The notes under the pieces are model-generated. The model saw only the letters and a list, made by a program, of their open reading frames with translations, did no database searches and was not told the DNA's origin. DNA of 64,000 nt, taken from an uncultured Bacteroidaceae bacterium. Its GTDB lineage: Bacteria; Bacteroidota; Bacteroidia; Bacteroidales; Bacteroidaceae. The DNA lies in NCBI GenBank assembly GCA_905235525.1, contig CAJOLW010000006.1:21080-85079 (forward strand). The letters are read 5' to 3'. A program made the position numbers and the translations under genes. The first letter of the stretch is position 1; each line of letters opens with the position of its first letter. Shown here piece by piece: positions 50,009 through 58,644 of the stretch.

Positions 50009-50034
50009 TTCCGTGTGTGTTCTCAGCGCCTTTT

Positions 50035-50883
50035 TCATAATTTCATCTTGGCAATGCCTACATAGATGAGGAGGATGACGTTCATCATCAAAGCATAGAT
50101 GATGGCAGGGATGGCGATGGTCTCGTTGTTGAATACCAAAGGGCTGCAAGCCACGGTGATGGCTTGGGCGGCATTCTGCATGCCCACCTCAATGACGATA
50201 GTGCGCTGCTCTGCCCCCTTCAGACGGAAAAGATAAGAAAGAATCGCTCCGCCGCTCATGGCAATCAAGATGAGCACGGTGATGCAGAGTCCGAGGGAAG
50301 GGAACTCACGTATGATGGTCTCTGTGTGTTGAATGAAAAATACCGTGGCGAGGAGAATAAGTGCAGGGAAAGCCGCACGTTTCAACACGTTGTGAATGCG
50401 GTTGGCTGCCGATGTCCATTTTATGCCTACGCCCAGTCCAATCAGGATGGGCACCGCCATTAACACCAAGTTCTGCATCAGCAAGTTACCCACAGGAAGA
50501 TGCACGTCAGCACCCGTTCCGATGTAGGCAGTGACCCATGCCATGATGAGTGGTACAGTGAAAAGTGTGATGATGGAACTGCATGCCGTCAGTGTGACGG
50601 AAAGTGCCACATCGCCCCGTGCCAACATGGAAAACACGTTACTGGAACTGCCGCCAGGACTGCAAGCAATGAGCATGATGCCCAAAAAGAAGAAGGTATC
50701 AAGATGGAAAATAGATCCTACAGCCCAAGCGATAAGGGGCAGCAGGACGATCTGTCCGATGACTCCTGCCAGTACAGGCAGTGGACGTTGTACAATCAAC
50801 CGAAAATCGTGAGGACGCAATGTCAGTCCGAGGTCGAACATCAGCAGTGTCAGAATGGGAAGAACTATAAATATTGTATTCAT
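50035..50883 (-). CDS. bile-acid:sodium symporter (BASS) family transporter
   Basis: 282 aa with about nine or ten membrane segments. BASS landmarks: LMFDLGLTLRPHDFRLIVQRP near the N-terminus, ACSPGGSSSNVFSMLARGDVALSVTLTACSS (sodium-binding crossing helix) and EVGMQNAAQAITVACSPLVF. It may import organic anions with sodium; the substrate is unknown. Upstream is a GGAGTTA heptamer stretch (50905-50934) between it and dgt. Confidence 0.9.
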   Translation of the reverse strand: MNTIFIVLPILTLLMFDLGLTLRPHDFRLIVQRPLPVLAGVIGQIVLLPLIAWAVGSIFHLDTFFFLGIMLIACSPGGSSSNVFSMLARGDVALSVTLTACSSIITLFTVPLIMAWVTAYIGTGADVHLPVGNLLMQNLVLMAVPILIGLGVGIKWTSAANRIHNVLKRAAFPALILLATVFFIQHTETIIREFPSLGLCITVLILIAMSGGAILSYLFRLKGAEQRTIVIEVGMQNAAQAITVACSPLVFNNETIAIPAIIYALMMNVILLIYVGIAKMKL

Positions 50884-50904
50884 CTTTCATTTACTTTTTT
50901 TATT

Positions 50905-50934
50905 GAGGAGTTAGGAGGAGTTAAAGGAGTTAGA
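50905..50934. repeat. 7-nt repeats (GGAGTTA class)
   Basis: GGAGTTA units with one-base register slips between the dgt stop and the BASS start; same class as the dgt-dut fold-back at 52281. Confidence 0.55.
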
Positions 50935-50954
50935 GCCAAATGTTATGCTGGTGG

Positions 50955-52268
50955 TTAGATCATAGGGAGGCTTTCACCGTTAATCTTTCTATAGAGGTCG
51001 AGGGCAAACACGTCGGTCATGCCAGAGAGATAGTCGAGGACAGCCATGATGCGCACGTAGGTGTCAAGGCTATCCACCTCATATTGAGACGATACGCGGT
51101 CGAGCAGCAGACGGCTGTAAGCATGCTGAGGGTTCATCACCGCATGGATGAAAAGTCCCATGAGGGTGTAGATGATTTTGTAACCTGCCAGTTCGGTATC
51201 GACCACGTCGCGGCTGCGGTAGATGCGGCTCATCGCCACTTTTACACACGCTTTATAAGCATCGTGTACGAGTGGACAGGAGTGGTCGATGAGTGATTTC
51301 TCGAAAGTGCCGTTGAGGATGGCTTCTTCGTTTTCCACAAACACACGCACACACTCTTTTTCCAGTTCCCCAATGGCACAAGAACGGAAATAAACCACCT
51401 GCTCGTTCAGGTCGGTAGTGGCGGAAGCACGTTCGATGATGTGCTCACGGCGTTCTGGTGCCACGAAGCCTAACATGAGGCTACGGGTCTCCTCGAAAGA
51501 AAGAATCTTGAGTTTGTGGGCATCCTCGATGTCCATGATTTCGTAGCAGATGTCATCGGCTGCCTCCACCAGATAGGCGAGAGGATGCCGATGCCACCCT
51601 GTTGCCGAACGCTCAATGCCAAGTTCTGCGGCAATGCGCTCGTATAGAGGCTGTTCCTGAGTGAAATAACCGAATTTCTGTTTGGTTGCCTCGATGGCGG
51701 GGAAGGGGTATTTCACGATGCTGGCAAGGGTGGAGTAGGTGAGAACGAAACCACCCACACGCCGTCCCTTAAATTGGTGGGTCAGCAGGCGGAAAGCGTT
51801 GGCATTACCATCAAAGTGGGTGATGTCAGCCCATTGTTCAGCGGTGAGTTGTCCTTTGTATTTGATGCCTTCTCCTTCGCTGAAGTAGGAGGCGATGGCG
51901 CGTTCGCCAGAATGACCAAAGGGTGGGTTGCCCATGTCGTGAGCCAGACATGCCGCACTGACGATAGAACCGATTTCACAGAACAGCGTACCCGCCAGTT
52001 TGGGATGTCGCTCCACGAGTTTGTGCGCTACATCATCGCCCAGACTGCGCCCCACACTTGCCACTTCGAGCGAGTGGGTCAGTCGGTTGTGCACAAACAC
52101 GCTACCAGGCAGCGGAAACACCTGCGTCTTGTTCTGCATACGGCGGAAAGGGGCAGAAAAGATGAGGCGGTCGTAGTCACGTTTGAACTCCGTTCGGTCG
52201 TCTTTTCGATGGATGTGCAAGTCTTCCTGCCCAAGCCGTTTATTGGAAATAAGTTGTAGCCAATTCAT
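50955..52268 (-). CDS. dgt: deoxyguanosinetriphosphate triphosphohydrolase-like protein
   Basis: 437 aa. HD-domain enzyme: FRRMQNKTQVFPLPGSVFVHNRLTHSLEVAS (first His motif), ACLAHDMGNPPFGHSGERAI (His-Asp pair) and EAADDICYEIMDIEDAH (third metal ligand). It hydrolyses dGTP, or other dNTPs, to nucleoside and triphosphate. It is divergent to dut, another nucleotide-pool enzyme, through a mirror-symmetric intergenic region. Confidence 0.93.
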   Translation of the reverse strand: MNWLQLISNKRLGQEDLHIHRKDDRTEFKRDYDRLIFSAPFRRMQNKTQVFPLPGSVFVHNRLTHSLEVASVGRSLGDDVAHKLVERHPKLAGTLFCEIGSIVSAACLAHDMGNPPFGHSGERAIASYFSEGEGIKYKGQLTAEQWADITHFDGNANAFRLLTHQFKGRRVGGFVLTYSTLASIVKYPFPAIEATKQKFGYFTQEQPLYERIAAELGIERSATGWHRHPLAYLVEAADDICYEIMDIEDAHKLKILSFEETRSLMLGFVAPERREHIIERASATTDLNEQVVYFRSCAIGELEKECVRVFVENEEAILNGTFEKSLIDHSCPLVHDAYKACVKVAMSRIYRSRDVVDTELAGYKIIYTLMGLFIHAVMNPQHAYSRLLLDRVSSQYEVDSLDTYVRIMAVLDYLSGMTDVFALDLYRKINGESLPMI

Positions 52269-52270
52269 GG

Positions 52271-52407
52271 TGCAAAGATAAAAAAAAGTTAGGAGTTAGA
52301 AGTTAGGAGTTAGGAGTAAAATATGTCCACAAGATGAAAAAAACACTTGAATGGTTAAAAACTACTAACTCCTAACTTCTAACTCCTAACTTTTTTTTAT
52401 CTTTGCA
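52271..52407. repeat. 43-bp perfect inverted repeat with heptamers and both promoters between dgt and dut
   Basis: Arms 52271-52313 and 52365-52407 are exact reverse complements. Each arm runs from the inner GTTAGGA/AGTTAGA heptamers through an A8/T8 tract to an outward-facing -7 box (TATCTTTG at 52280-52273 minus and 52398-52405 plus). The loop is about 51 nt. dgt and dut thus have identical promoter sequences. Confidence 0.9.
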
Positions 52408-52423
52408 TCAAAATTTGTCAACT

Positions 52424-52858
52424 ATGGAAGTGAAGATTATCAATAAGTCACATCATCCACTGCCTGCCTATGCCACTCCGCTGTCGGCAGGCATGGATTT
52501 GCGCGCCAATCTTGACGAGCCGATCACACTGGCTCCTATGGCACGCACATTGGTTCCTACAGGACTTTTCATGGCACTGCCTGCAGGCTATGAGGCACAG
52601 GTGCGTCCCCGTTCAGGTTTAGCCATCAAGAAGGGCATCACCGTACTCAACACCCCTGGCACCATCGACGCTGACTATCGTGGTGAGGTATGTGTCATTT
52701 TGGTCAACCTCTCCAACGAGCCTTTCGTCATCAACGATGGTGAACGCATCGCCCAAATGGTGATTGCCAAGCATGAACAGCCGCAACTGATTGAGGTGGA
52801 AGTACTTGACGAAACTGAACGGGGAGCAGGAGGTTTCGGACACAGTGGAACCAAGTGA
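52424..52858 (+). CDS. dut: dUTP diphosphatase
   Basis: 144 aa; start ATG 52424 ([17 protein letters not shown]). Five trimeric dUTPase motifs: [40 protein letters not shown] and the C-terminal [10 protein letters not shown] arm. It removes dUTP and makes dUMP for thymidylate. It is the first gene of the run dut-TPR-DUF4292-EnvC-like. Confidence 0.97.
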   Translation: MEVKIINKSHHPLPAYATPLSAGMDLRANLDEPITLAPMARTLVPTGLFMALPAGYEAQVRPRSGLAIKKGITVLNTPGTIDADYRGEVCVILVNLSNEPFVINDGERIAQMVIAKHEQPQLIEVEVLDETERGAGGFGHSGTK

Positions 52859-52910
52859 TTTACCATTTGACAATTTACAGTGTACAATTGGGTGATTTAC
52901 TATTTAGGCT
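52859..52910. repeat. ATTTACC-type 7-nt repeats after dut
   Basis: ATTTACC, ATTTGAC, AATTTAC and related units in approximate 7-nt register between the dut stop and the TPR gene start. Only one arm, no fold-back. Confidence 0.55.
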
Positions 52911-52916
52911 AACGCG

Positions 52917-54539
52917 ATGCAAGTAATCATAAGGATATTATCTCTTTTAGTTTTTTGTTGTTCTTTCTCTGTAGTTTCTGCACAGCAGGCGAAGTTCGAC
53001 TACATCTTTCAGGAGGCGATGCGGCAGAAACTTGCCAACAAGTACGATGCTGCCATCGACTTGTTTGACTATTGTCATCAACTTGATCCTGAATCAGGAG
53101 CCGTCCTTTATGAGTTGGCAGAACTTTATCGCTATGTGAAGAACGACACACTTGCCATCAGGGCTTTGGAGAAGGCTTGTAGGCTTTATCCCAACAACTA
53201 TTGGTACAAAAATCATCTCGTTACGCTCTATCTCGACAATCGCCGTAACGATGAAGCGTTGCAATGTGTGGAGGAGATGGCGCGCATATTCCCAGAGAAA
53301 GGGGAGGTGTTGATGATGCTGCTTGAACTCTATGAGAAGAAGAATGACTATGCCAAGATGGTGGAGGTGCTCGATAAGATTGAGGTGAAAGAAGGGAAGA
53401 GCGAACAACTCTCCATGGAGAAGTTCCGTCTCTTCTTGCAGATGAACGATGAGAAACGTGCTTTTGAAGAGATGAGAAACCTTGCCGATGAATACCCTAA
53501 TGACTTGCGCTATCAGGTGGTTATCGGTGACCTTTATCTTGATGCAGGCAAAAAGGAGGAAGCGCTGAAGCAGTTTAAGATGGTGGAGGCTGAAGACCCC
53601 GAAAATGTGACCCTTCTGCTGTCTATGGCAAATTTCTACAATCAGGAAGGCGATACGGTGCATTATCAGGATTACCTCACAAGACTCCTGACCAACAAGG
53701 ACGTGGATGATGCCACGAGGGTGAGAATGTTGGGCGTACTGGTGCGCGAGAACCTCACCACCAATGCCGATTCCACCCAACTCTTGTCTCTCTTTGACAA
53801 AGTCTTGCAACAGCCGCAGGAACAGACAGACATCCTTGAACTCAAGGTGCGCTACATGGTCACCAAGAAGATGCCTGTTGAGGCAGTCAAGCCCTATTTG
53901 GCTCAGATGCTCGACATTGACCCTGAAAACGATATGGCACGTCAGCAGTTGCTTGCCTATGCGGTCGAAGCCAACGACACGCTTGGTATCATCAATGTGT
54001 GCAAACCTGCTGTCGATTATCATGTTGCCGACCCAGTTTTCTACTACTATTTAGGTGTGGGTTACTTCCAACTTGACGAAAAAGAGAAAGCGGCAGAAGC
54101 CTTTCGTGCAGGACTCGGCCAAGTGGAGAACAGCGACAACGAAAACAAACTGCAACTCTGTGTCAACATGTATGCCCTTCTGGGCGACATCTACCATGGG
54201 CTCGGACAAGACGACAAGGCATTTCAGGCATACGACTCCTGCTTGGTCTATAAGAAGAACGATGCGATGGTGCTCAACAACTACGCCTATTACCTCTCCC
54301 TCAAGAAGAAAGACCTTCAGCGAGCCGAGGAGATGAGTCGTCTTTCCAATGAGTTGGAACCCGACAATGCCACCTATCTCGACACCTACGCATGGGTGCT
54401 TTTCCAGCAGAAACGCTACGATGAAGCCAAGCAATACATGGACAAGGTCGTGGAACTCATGGAGCGTGACGGAGAGGAAATGAGCGACGACGTGCAAGAC
54501 CATATTAAACAAATCAACAAAAAAGCCAAGAAAAAATAG
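52917..54539 (+). CDS. exported tetratricopeptide-repeat protein
   Basis: 540 aa. Signal peptide (about 1-22, ending VVSAQQ) and then TPR pairs throughout: AAIDLFDYCHQLDPESGAVLYELAELY, LPNNYWYKNHLVTLYL-like segments, and a C-terminal set with AMVLNNYAYYLSLKKKDLQRAEEM and ATYLDTYAWVLFQQKRYDEAKQYM. Probably a periplasmic or outer-membrane scaffold. Conserved neighbour of the dut, DUF4292 and M23 genes in Bacteroidetes. Confidence 0.85.
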   Translation: MQVIIRILSLLVFCCSFSVVSAQQAKFDYIFQEAMRQKLANKYDAAIDLFDYCHQLDPESGAVLYELAELYRYVKNDTLAIRALEKACRLYPNNYWYKNHLVTLYLDNRRNDEALQCVEEMARIFPEKGEVLMMLLELYEKKNDYAKMVEVLDKIEVKEGKSEQLSMEKFRLFLQMNDEKRAFEEMRNLADEYPNDLRYQVVIGDLYLDAGKKEEALKQFKMVEAEDPENVTLLLSMANFYNQEGDTVHYQDYLTRLLTNKDVDDATRVRMLGVLVRENLTTNADSTQLLSLFDKVLQQPQEQTDILELKVRYMVTKKMPVEAVKPYLAQMLDIDPENDMARQQLLAYAVEANDTLGIINVCKPAVDYHVADPVFYYYLGVGYFQLDEKEKAAEAFRAGLGQVENSDNENKLQLCVNMYALLGDIYHGLGQDDKAFQAYDSCLVYKKNDAMVLNNYAYYLSLKKKDLQRAEEMSRLSNELEPDNATYLDTYAWVLFQQKRYDEAKQYMDKVVELMERDGEEMSDDVQDHIKQINKKAKKK

Positions 54540-54567
54540 TCCATCGAGATACGAATACAAATAGGAT

Positions 54568-55290
54568 ATGAAAAATAGATTATTCACTTTTCACTTTTCA
54601 AGCATACTTGAAAAAACATTTCTCACTTTTTCTTGGGTCACTCTCTTTTTAGTGCTGACCTTGGCATCTTGCCATTCCAGCAAGAAGGCCATGAAAGACA
54701 AGAGCGACAAGACAAAGCCGACAACGACTGTCACGACACCCGTCAGGAGTGGTACGACCTCCACGACTGTTTCTTCGAAGAAGTCCCCAGATAAGCAAGA
54801 CCCTGACCTTAACAAGATGAAAGTGGCAGTGGGCACCAACTTCACCTCTAAGGTGCGTGTCACCATCACACAGGAAGGGAAAGACGTCACCACCACAGGT
54901 AACCTCCGCATGCGTTATGGCGACGTCATCCAACTCACCCTTGTTGACCCCATCTTGGGCATTGCCGAGATAGGCAGGCTTGAACTCTCCCCCGACAAGG
55001 TGCTCATCATCGACCGTGTGAACAAGCGCTATGTCGATACCAACTACGAGGAGTTCTCAGCCTTAAAAAGCCGTAACATCGACTTCAACACCATTCAGGA
55101 GTTCTTTTGGCAAGAGGCAAAGAGCGGTGACCAGTTTGCTTATACCATTCCTGCCAAAAAGGATATAAAACTTGACTTGAAACTCTCCAATAAGGGTAAC
55201 AGTGCCAATTGGGAACCCCACACCGCTGTGTCGGGAAAATACGCCAAAACCGATGCTAACAAACTCTTTGGCAGCATCATAGGGAATTGA
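54568..55290 (+). CDS. DUF4292 lipoprotein (LolB-like)
   Basis: 240 aa from ATG 54568. The signal sequence is unusual. The first codons (FTFHFSSILEKTFLTF) come from a CACTTTT heptamer and a palindrome (TTCAAGCATACTTGAA at about 54597-54612), before the hydrophobic stretch and lipobox (LTLASC). After a Thr/Lys/Ser-rich linker comes DUF4292: FTSKVRVTITQEGKDVTTTGNLRMR, PILGIAEIGRLELSPDKVLIIDRVNKRYV, FFWQEAKSG. The fold resembles LolA/LolB, so a role in lipoprotein or LPS transport is inferred. Confidence 0.85.
   Translation: MKNRLFTFHFSSILEKTFLTFSWVTLFLVLTLASCHSSKKAMKDKSDKTKPTTTVTTPVRSGTTSTTVSSKKSPDKQDPDLNKMKVAVGTNFTSKVRVTITQEGKDVTTTGNLRMRYGDVIQLTLVDPILGIAEIGRLELSPDKVLIIDRVNKRYVDTNYEEFSALKSRNIDFNTIQEFFWQEAKSGDQFAYTIPAKKDIKLDLKLSNKGNSANWEPHTAVSGKYAKTDANKLFGSIIGN
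54585..54613. repeat. CACTTTT heptamers and palindrome inside the DUF4292 signal region
   Basis: TCACTTTTCACTTTTCAAGC at about 54586-54605 with palindrome TTCAAGCATACTTGAA. Same motif set as the intergenic element at 48705-48801. Confidence 0.6.
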
Positions 55291-55344
55291 GAATTACCCG
55301 ATAAATGGTACATTGTAAATGGTCAAATTGTAAGTTCGTAATTG

Positions 55345-56928
55345 ATGCAGGCAGTAGGCAGGATATTATTACTTTTAGTTTTTAGTGTTTCACTTCTCAC
55401 TCCCTCATGGGGGCAGAGCAGGGGAAAGGCTTCCACTGCCACTAAGCGAACCACCACAAAAACCACAACCACAAAGACTACAACCACTAAGAAGACTACC
55501 ACTCAGCAGAAGAAACAACAGAAGCCTGTTGACAAGAAAACGCAACTCCGCAACGAGAAAGCCGCAGCGGAGAAAGCACGTCAGCAGTCACAGGCACAAC
55601 TCGCCCAACTCAACAAGAATGTCAAGGCAAGTCTTGATAGCGTGCTGGTGCTCGACCACCAGATAGGCAAACAGCAGCAGTTCATCGACAGCCTCAATCG
55701 TGACATCGTGTCACTCTCCTCCACCATCGACACGCTCAACACTCAACTCGGCAAGTTGCAGAAAGACCTTGACACCAAGAAGAAACGCTATGCCAAGGCG
55801 ATGGTCTATATGCGCAAGAACCGCTCCGTGCAGAACAAACTCATGTTCATCTTTTCTGCCGATAACTTCACCCAGATGGTGCGGCGCATGCGCTACATGC
55901 AGGAATACTCCACCTTCCAAAAGGCACAGGGCGAACTCCTCAAAGAGAAGCAACTCGAAGTCAAGGCTAAGCAGAATGAACTCCTTGCAGCCAAGTCCCA
56001 AAAGGAACTCAACCTGCAAACCGTCGAGCAGAAGAAGAAATCCCTGCAAGGCATGAAGGAAAACGCACAGACACAAGTGGCATTCCTCAACAAGAACATC
56101 GCCACCGTGCAGCAACAGATACAGGACTATAAGAAGAAAGAGCAAGCCCTCAATGCCGAAATTGACCGCATCATCCAAGCCGAAATAGAAGCCCAGCGAC
56201 GTGCTGAAGCAGAACGCAAGCGCAAGGCAGAAGAAGCCCGCAAGAAAGCCGAAGCCGAAGCCCGTGAGAAGGCACGAAAACTCGCTGAAGCCAAAGCCGC
56301 TGCGGAGAAGGCGCGTAAGGCTGCTGAAGCCGCTGAGGCAGCCAAACGTGCTGCCAAGACTGCTGCCGAGAAGGAAGCCGCTCGCAAGGCTGCTGAGAAA
56401 GCCAATGCCGATGCCAAGGCTGCCGACGCCAACGTGAAGGTGGCTGCCAAGGAAGAGAAAGTGGAACGCGAGAAATACGAGGCTTGGAAGAGCAATGATG
56501 CCAGTGCTGACGCCAAACTCTCCAACAATTTCGCAGGCAACAAAGGTCGTCTTCCTATGCCTATCACTGGCAGTTACAGCGTGGTCGGTCACTACGGCAA
56601 TTACTCCGTGGCAGGACTCCGCAACGTCACCCTCGACAACAAGGGTATCGACATCCGTGGTCAGCAAGGCTGTGCTGCTCGTGCCGTCTTCAATGGCACT
56701 GTCAGTTCCGTTTTCCAGTATGGCGGTTCCTACATCGTCATGCTTCGTCACGGTTCCTACATCTCCGTCTATTCAGGACTCTCCTCCGTGTCTGTCCGCA
56801 AAGGTCAGACCGTTAAGACCAAAGACACCCTCGGTGCCATCGGACAAGACTCCGATGGACGCTATATCCTCCATTTCCAACTTCGTCAGGAAAGTGCCCG
56901 TCTCAACCCCGAACAATGGGTAAGGTGA
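55345..56928 (+). CDS. EnvC-like M23-family protein with degenerate LytM domain
   Basis: 527 aa from ATG 55345 (MQAVGRILLLLVFSVSLL). Signal peptide, then a Thr/Lys-rich low-complexity part, a long coiled coil (about 65-390) with Ala/Glu/Lys/Arg-rich segments, and a C-terminal LytM domain (about 415-527). Metal ligands are altered: LDNKGIDIRG where active enzymes have H-x-GIDI, and YISVYSGLSSVSVRKGQ with LHFQLR at the end. Like E. coli EnvC it probably activates an amidase rather than cutting peptidoglycan itself. A 7-nt repeat piece with ATTGTAA precedes it. Confidence 0.85.
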   Translation: MQAVGRILLLLVFSVSLLTPSWGQSRGKASTATKRTTTKTTTTKTTTTKKTTTQQKKQQKPVDKKTQLRNEKAAAEKARQQSQAQLAQLNKNVKASLDSVLVLDHQIGKQQQFIDSLNRDIVSLSSTIDTLNTQLGKLQKDLDTKKKRYAKAMVYMRKNRSVQNKLMFIFSADNFTQMVRRMRYMQEYSTFQKAQGELLKEKQLEVKAKQNELLAAKSQKELNLQTVEQKKKSLQGMKENAQTQVAFLNKNIATVQQQIQDYKKKEQALNAEIDRIIQAEIEAQRRAEAERKRKAEEARKKAEAEAREKARKLAEAKAAAEKARKAAEAAEAAKRAAKTAAEKEAARKAAEKANADAKAADANVKVAAKEEKVEREKYEAWKSNDASADAKLSNNFAGNKGRLPMPITGSYSVVGHYGNYSVAGLRNVTLDNKGIDIRGQQGCAARAVFNGTVSSVFQYGGSYIVMLRHGSYISVYSGLSSVSVRKGQTVKTKDTLGAIGQDSDGRYILHFQLRQESARLNPEQWVR

Positions 56929-57034
56929 CCTGATGAGAAATTCTTTCATTTATTATCACACCTTTTCCCTGGCGATTGTCCGTATAAGTGCGCAGCAATC
57001 CATATAATGAGAAAGAGGATGAGGTGTGGCATGG

Positions 57035-57757
57035 CTATTCTTCTATGCCTGTGGCTTTTCCTTTGATGGTGAGTTCGATGCCGCTGGGTTTGATTTGGAT
57101 GAGTTCACGTTTGAGCAGATCGCCCACTGCCTGTTTGAAGACCTTCTTGCTGACGCCGAACATGGCGTAGATTTCTTCAGCAGGGGATTTGTCATGATAG
57201 GGGGTGAAACCTTTGTCGGAGAGTTTGAGATGCTCGAAAAGGCGGGTGGAGAAGTCGCCTATGAGGACACGACGGTCGGGAGTTGACAGTTGTCCATTGT
57301 CCGTTGAAAGTTTCTCGCTGATGGCTTTCTGGAACTTCTCAATCTTGCTGGAGCATACGATGCGGTAGGTCTTGTCGTCGATGTAGCAATAGACTTGGTA
57401 GCGTTTACCTCGCTGCATGCGCACTTTCTGCTCACGGAAGGGGCAGAAGAGATCTTTCATCAAGCCCCAGTTGAGGTAGGCACCATATTCGTTGGTCCAT
57501 GTGCATTCGAGGTAGGCGAATTGTCCTACCTCGATGAGAGGATGTTCAGTGGTGGCGATGAGGCGTTCCTCTTGGTCGAGATAGAGGAAGACGTCAAGGA
57601 TGTCACCGACTTTAGTGCCCTGTGGCACATAGCGTTTGGGCAACAGAATGTCTCCGATGTCGCCTCCTTCGAGATAGACACCATGGTCTTTCTCACGCAA
57701 GACTTTCAGTTGGTTCCTCTTGCCCAGCAGCAAGGTTTTCTTCGGCTGCTTCTCCAT
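57035..57757 (-). CDS. CvfB-family S1 RNA-binding protein
   Basis: 240 aa if started at ATG 57757 ([19 protein letters not shown]); up to 270 aa if started at 57847 inside the heptamer array. S1-like segments: [53 protein letters not shown], a third region about 130-170, then a winged-helix end ([27 protein letters not shown]). CvfB-like proteins bind RNA and affect virulence-gene expression in Gram-positives. An internal stretch ([12 protein letters not shown]) is encoded by four heptamers (57282-57309). The upstream LolD gene runs into this gene out of frame. Confidence 0.82.
   Translation of the reverse strand: MEKQPKKTLLLGKRNQLKVLREKDHGVYLEGGDIGDILLPKRYVPQGTKVGDILDVFLYLDQEERLIATTEHPLIEVGQFAYLECTWTNEYGAYLNWGLMKDLFCPFREQKVRMQRGKRYQVYCYIDDKTYRIVCSSKIEKFQKAISEKLSTDNGQLSTPDRRVLIGDFSTRLFEHLKLSDKGFTPYHDKSPAEEIYAMFGVSKKVFKQAVGDLLKRELIQIKPSGIELTIKGKATGIEE
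57282..57309. repeat. four 7-nt repeats inside the CvfB-family gene
   Basis: GTTGACA, GTTGTCC, ATTGTCC, GTTGAAA. Same RTTGTCY class as 57756-57846; in frame as STDNGQLST. Confidence 0.8.
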
Positions 57758-58496
57758 TGCCCATTGTCCATTGTCCATTTTCTGTTGTCCGTTGTCTGTT
57801 GTCTGTTGTCTGCTCTCCGTTTTCTGTTTTCTGTTGTCCGTTGTCATATAAAATCAGTCCGTCTTTAATGTGTATGGTTCTGTCTGTAATCTGTGAGAGT
57901 GTCTCGTCGTGGGTGACGATGACGAAAGTCTGTCCAAACTTGTCACGCAAGTCAAAGAAGAGTTGGTGCAGTTCCTCCTTGTGCTTGGAGTCGAGGGAGC
58001 CAGATGGCTCGTCGGCAAGGATGATGGAGGGGTTGTTGATGAGTGCCCGTGCTACAGCCACACGCTGTTTTTCTCCTCCAGAGAGTTCGGAGGGTTTGTG
58101 ATGGATGCGGTCGCTGAGGTTGAGGTAGTCGAGCAGTTCTTTGGCACGCGTTTCAGTCTGCTTCTTGTTCTTACCAGCGATGAGGGCAGGGATGCTGACG
58201 TTTTCGAGTGCGGTAAACTCGGGCAGGAGTTGGTGGAACTGGAAGACAAAGCCGAGGTGCTGGTTGCGAAATCGGGCGATATCCTTGTCTTTCAGTCGTG
58301 TCACGTCGATGCCATCGACGATGACGGAGCCACTGTCGGGCGTGTCGAGGGTGCCCATGATTTGGAGGAGGGTGGTCTTACCTGCTCCAGAAGGACCGAC
58401 GATGCTGACCACCTCCCCCTTGCCAATGTGGAGGTCAATGCCTTTAAGCACTTGGAGGGTGCCGAAGGACTTGGTGATGTTGTGGAGTTGTATCAT
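57693..58496 (-). CDS. lolD: LolD-type lipoprotein/efflux ABC ATPase with repeat-coded C-terminal extension
   Basis: 267 aa; relatives are about 220 aa. Start [19 protein letters not shown]. Walker [13 protein letters not shown], signature [15 protein letters not shown], Walker [14 protein letters not shown]-loop THDETLSQ. In the LolCDE complex it powers lipoprotein release from the inner membrane; lolC/E are not in the window. The normal end (HIKDGLIL) is at about residue 213. After four more codons the frame enters the 13-copy heptamer array (57756-57846), which has no stop in this frame, and ends at 57693 inside the CvfB gene. The tail ([19 protein letters not shown] and so on) looks like translated repeat. 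Confidence 0.88.
   Translation of the reverse strand: MIQLHNITKSFGTLQVLKGIDLHIGKGEVVSIVGPSGAGKTTLLQIMGTLDTPDSGSVIVDGIDVTRLKDKDIARFRNQHLGFVFQFHQLLPEFTALENVSIPALIAGKNKKQTETRAKELLDYLNLSDRIHHKPSELSGGEKQRVAVARALINNPSIILADEPSGSLDSKHKEELHQLFFDLRDKFGQTFVIVTHDETLSQITDRTIHIKDGLILYDNGQQKTENGEQTTDNRQRTTENGQWTMGNGEAAEENLAAGQEEPTESLA
57756..57846. repeat. 13 tandem heptamers (RTTGTCY) at the LolD-CvfB junction
   Basis: Thirteen degenerate 7-mers in register, from ATTGCCC (57756-57762) to GTTGTCA (57840-57846); consensus RTTGTCY on the plus strand. The 7-nt period makes any frame pass through the same three codon phases, so both overlapping genes are open here and encode similar peptides (TDNGQ repeats). 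Confidence 0.9.
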
Positions 58497-58640
58497 GGTT
58501 TTATTTACAATTTTACGATTTACAATTTACCATCTATTTTTATTTCATTATTTGACGATTTACTTTCCGACCGCATGGTAAATAATTAAATCATCCGATT
58601 ACCCAATATGTCGTAAATTGTAAATTGTCAAATTGTAAAT
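58497..58640. repeat. 7-nt repeat fold-back (ATTTACA class) upstream of lolD
   Basis: Left arm ATTTACA, ATTTTAC, GATTTAC, AATTTAC (about 58505-58532). Right arm GTCGTAAATTGTAAATTGTC (from about 58609) to 58638, complementary. Centre of about 75 nt with TTATTTGACGATTTAC and CGCATGGTAAAT. Between lolD and the antiporter gene on the same strand; no promoter match seen. Confidence 0.7.
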
Positions 58641-58644
58641 GAAA

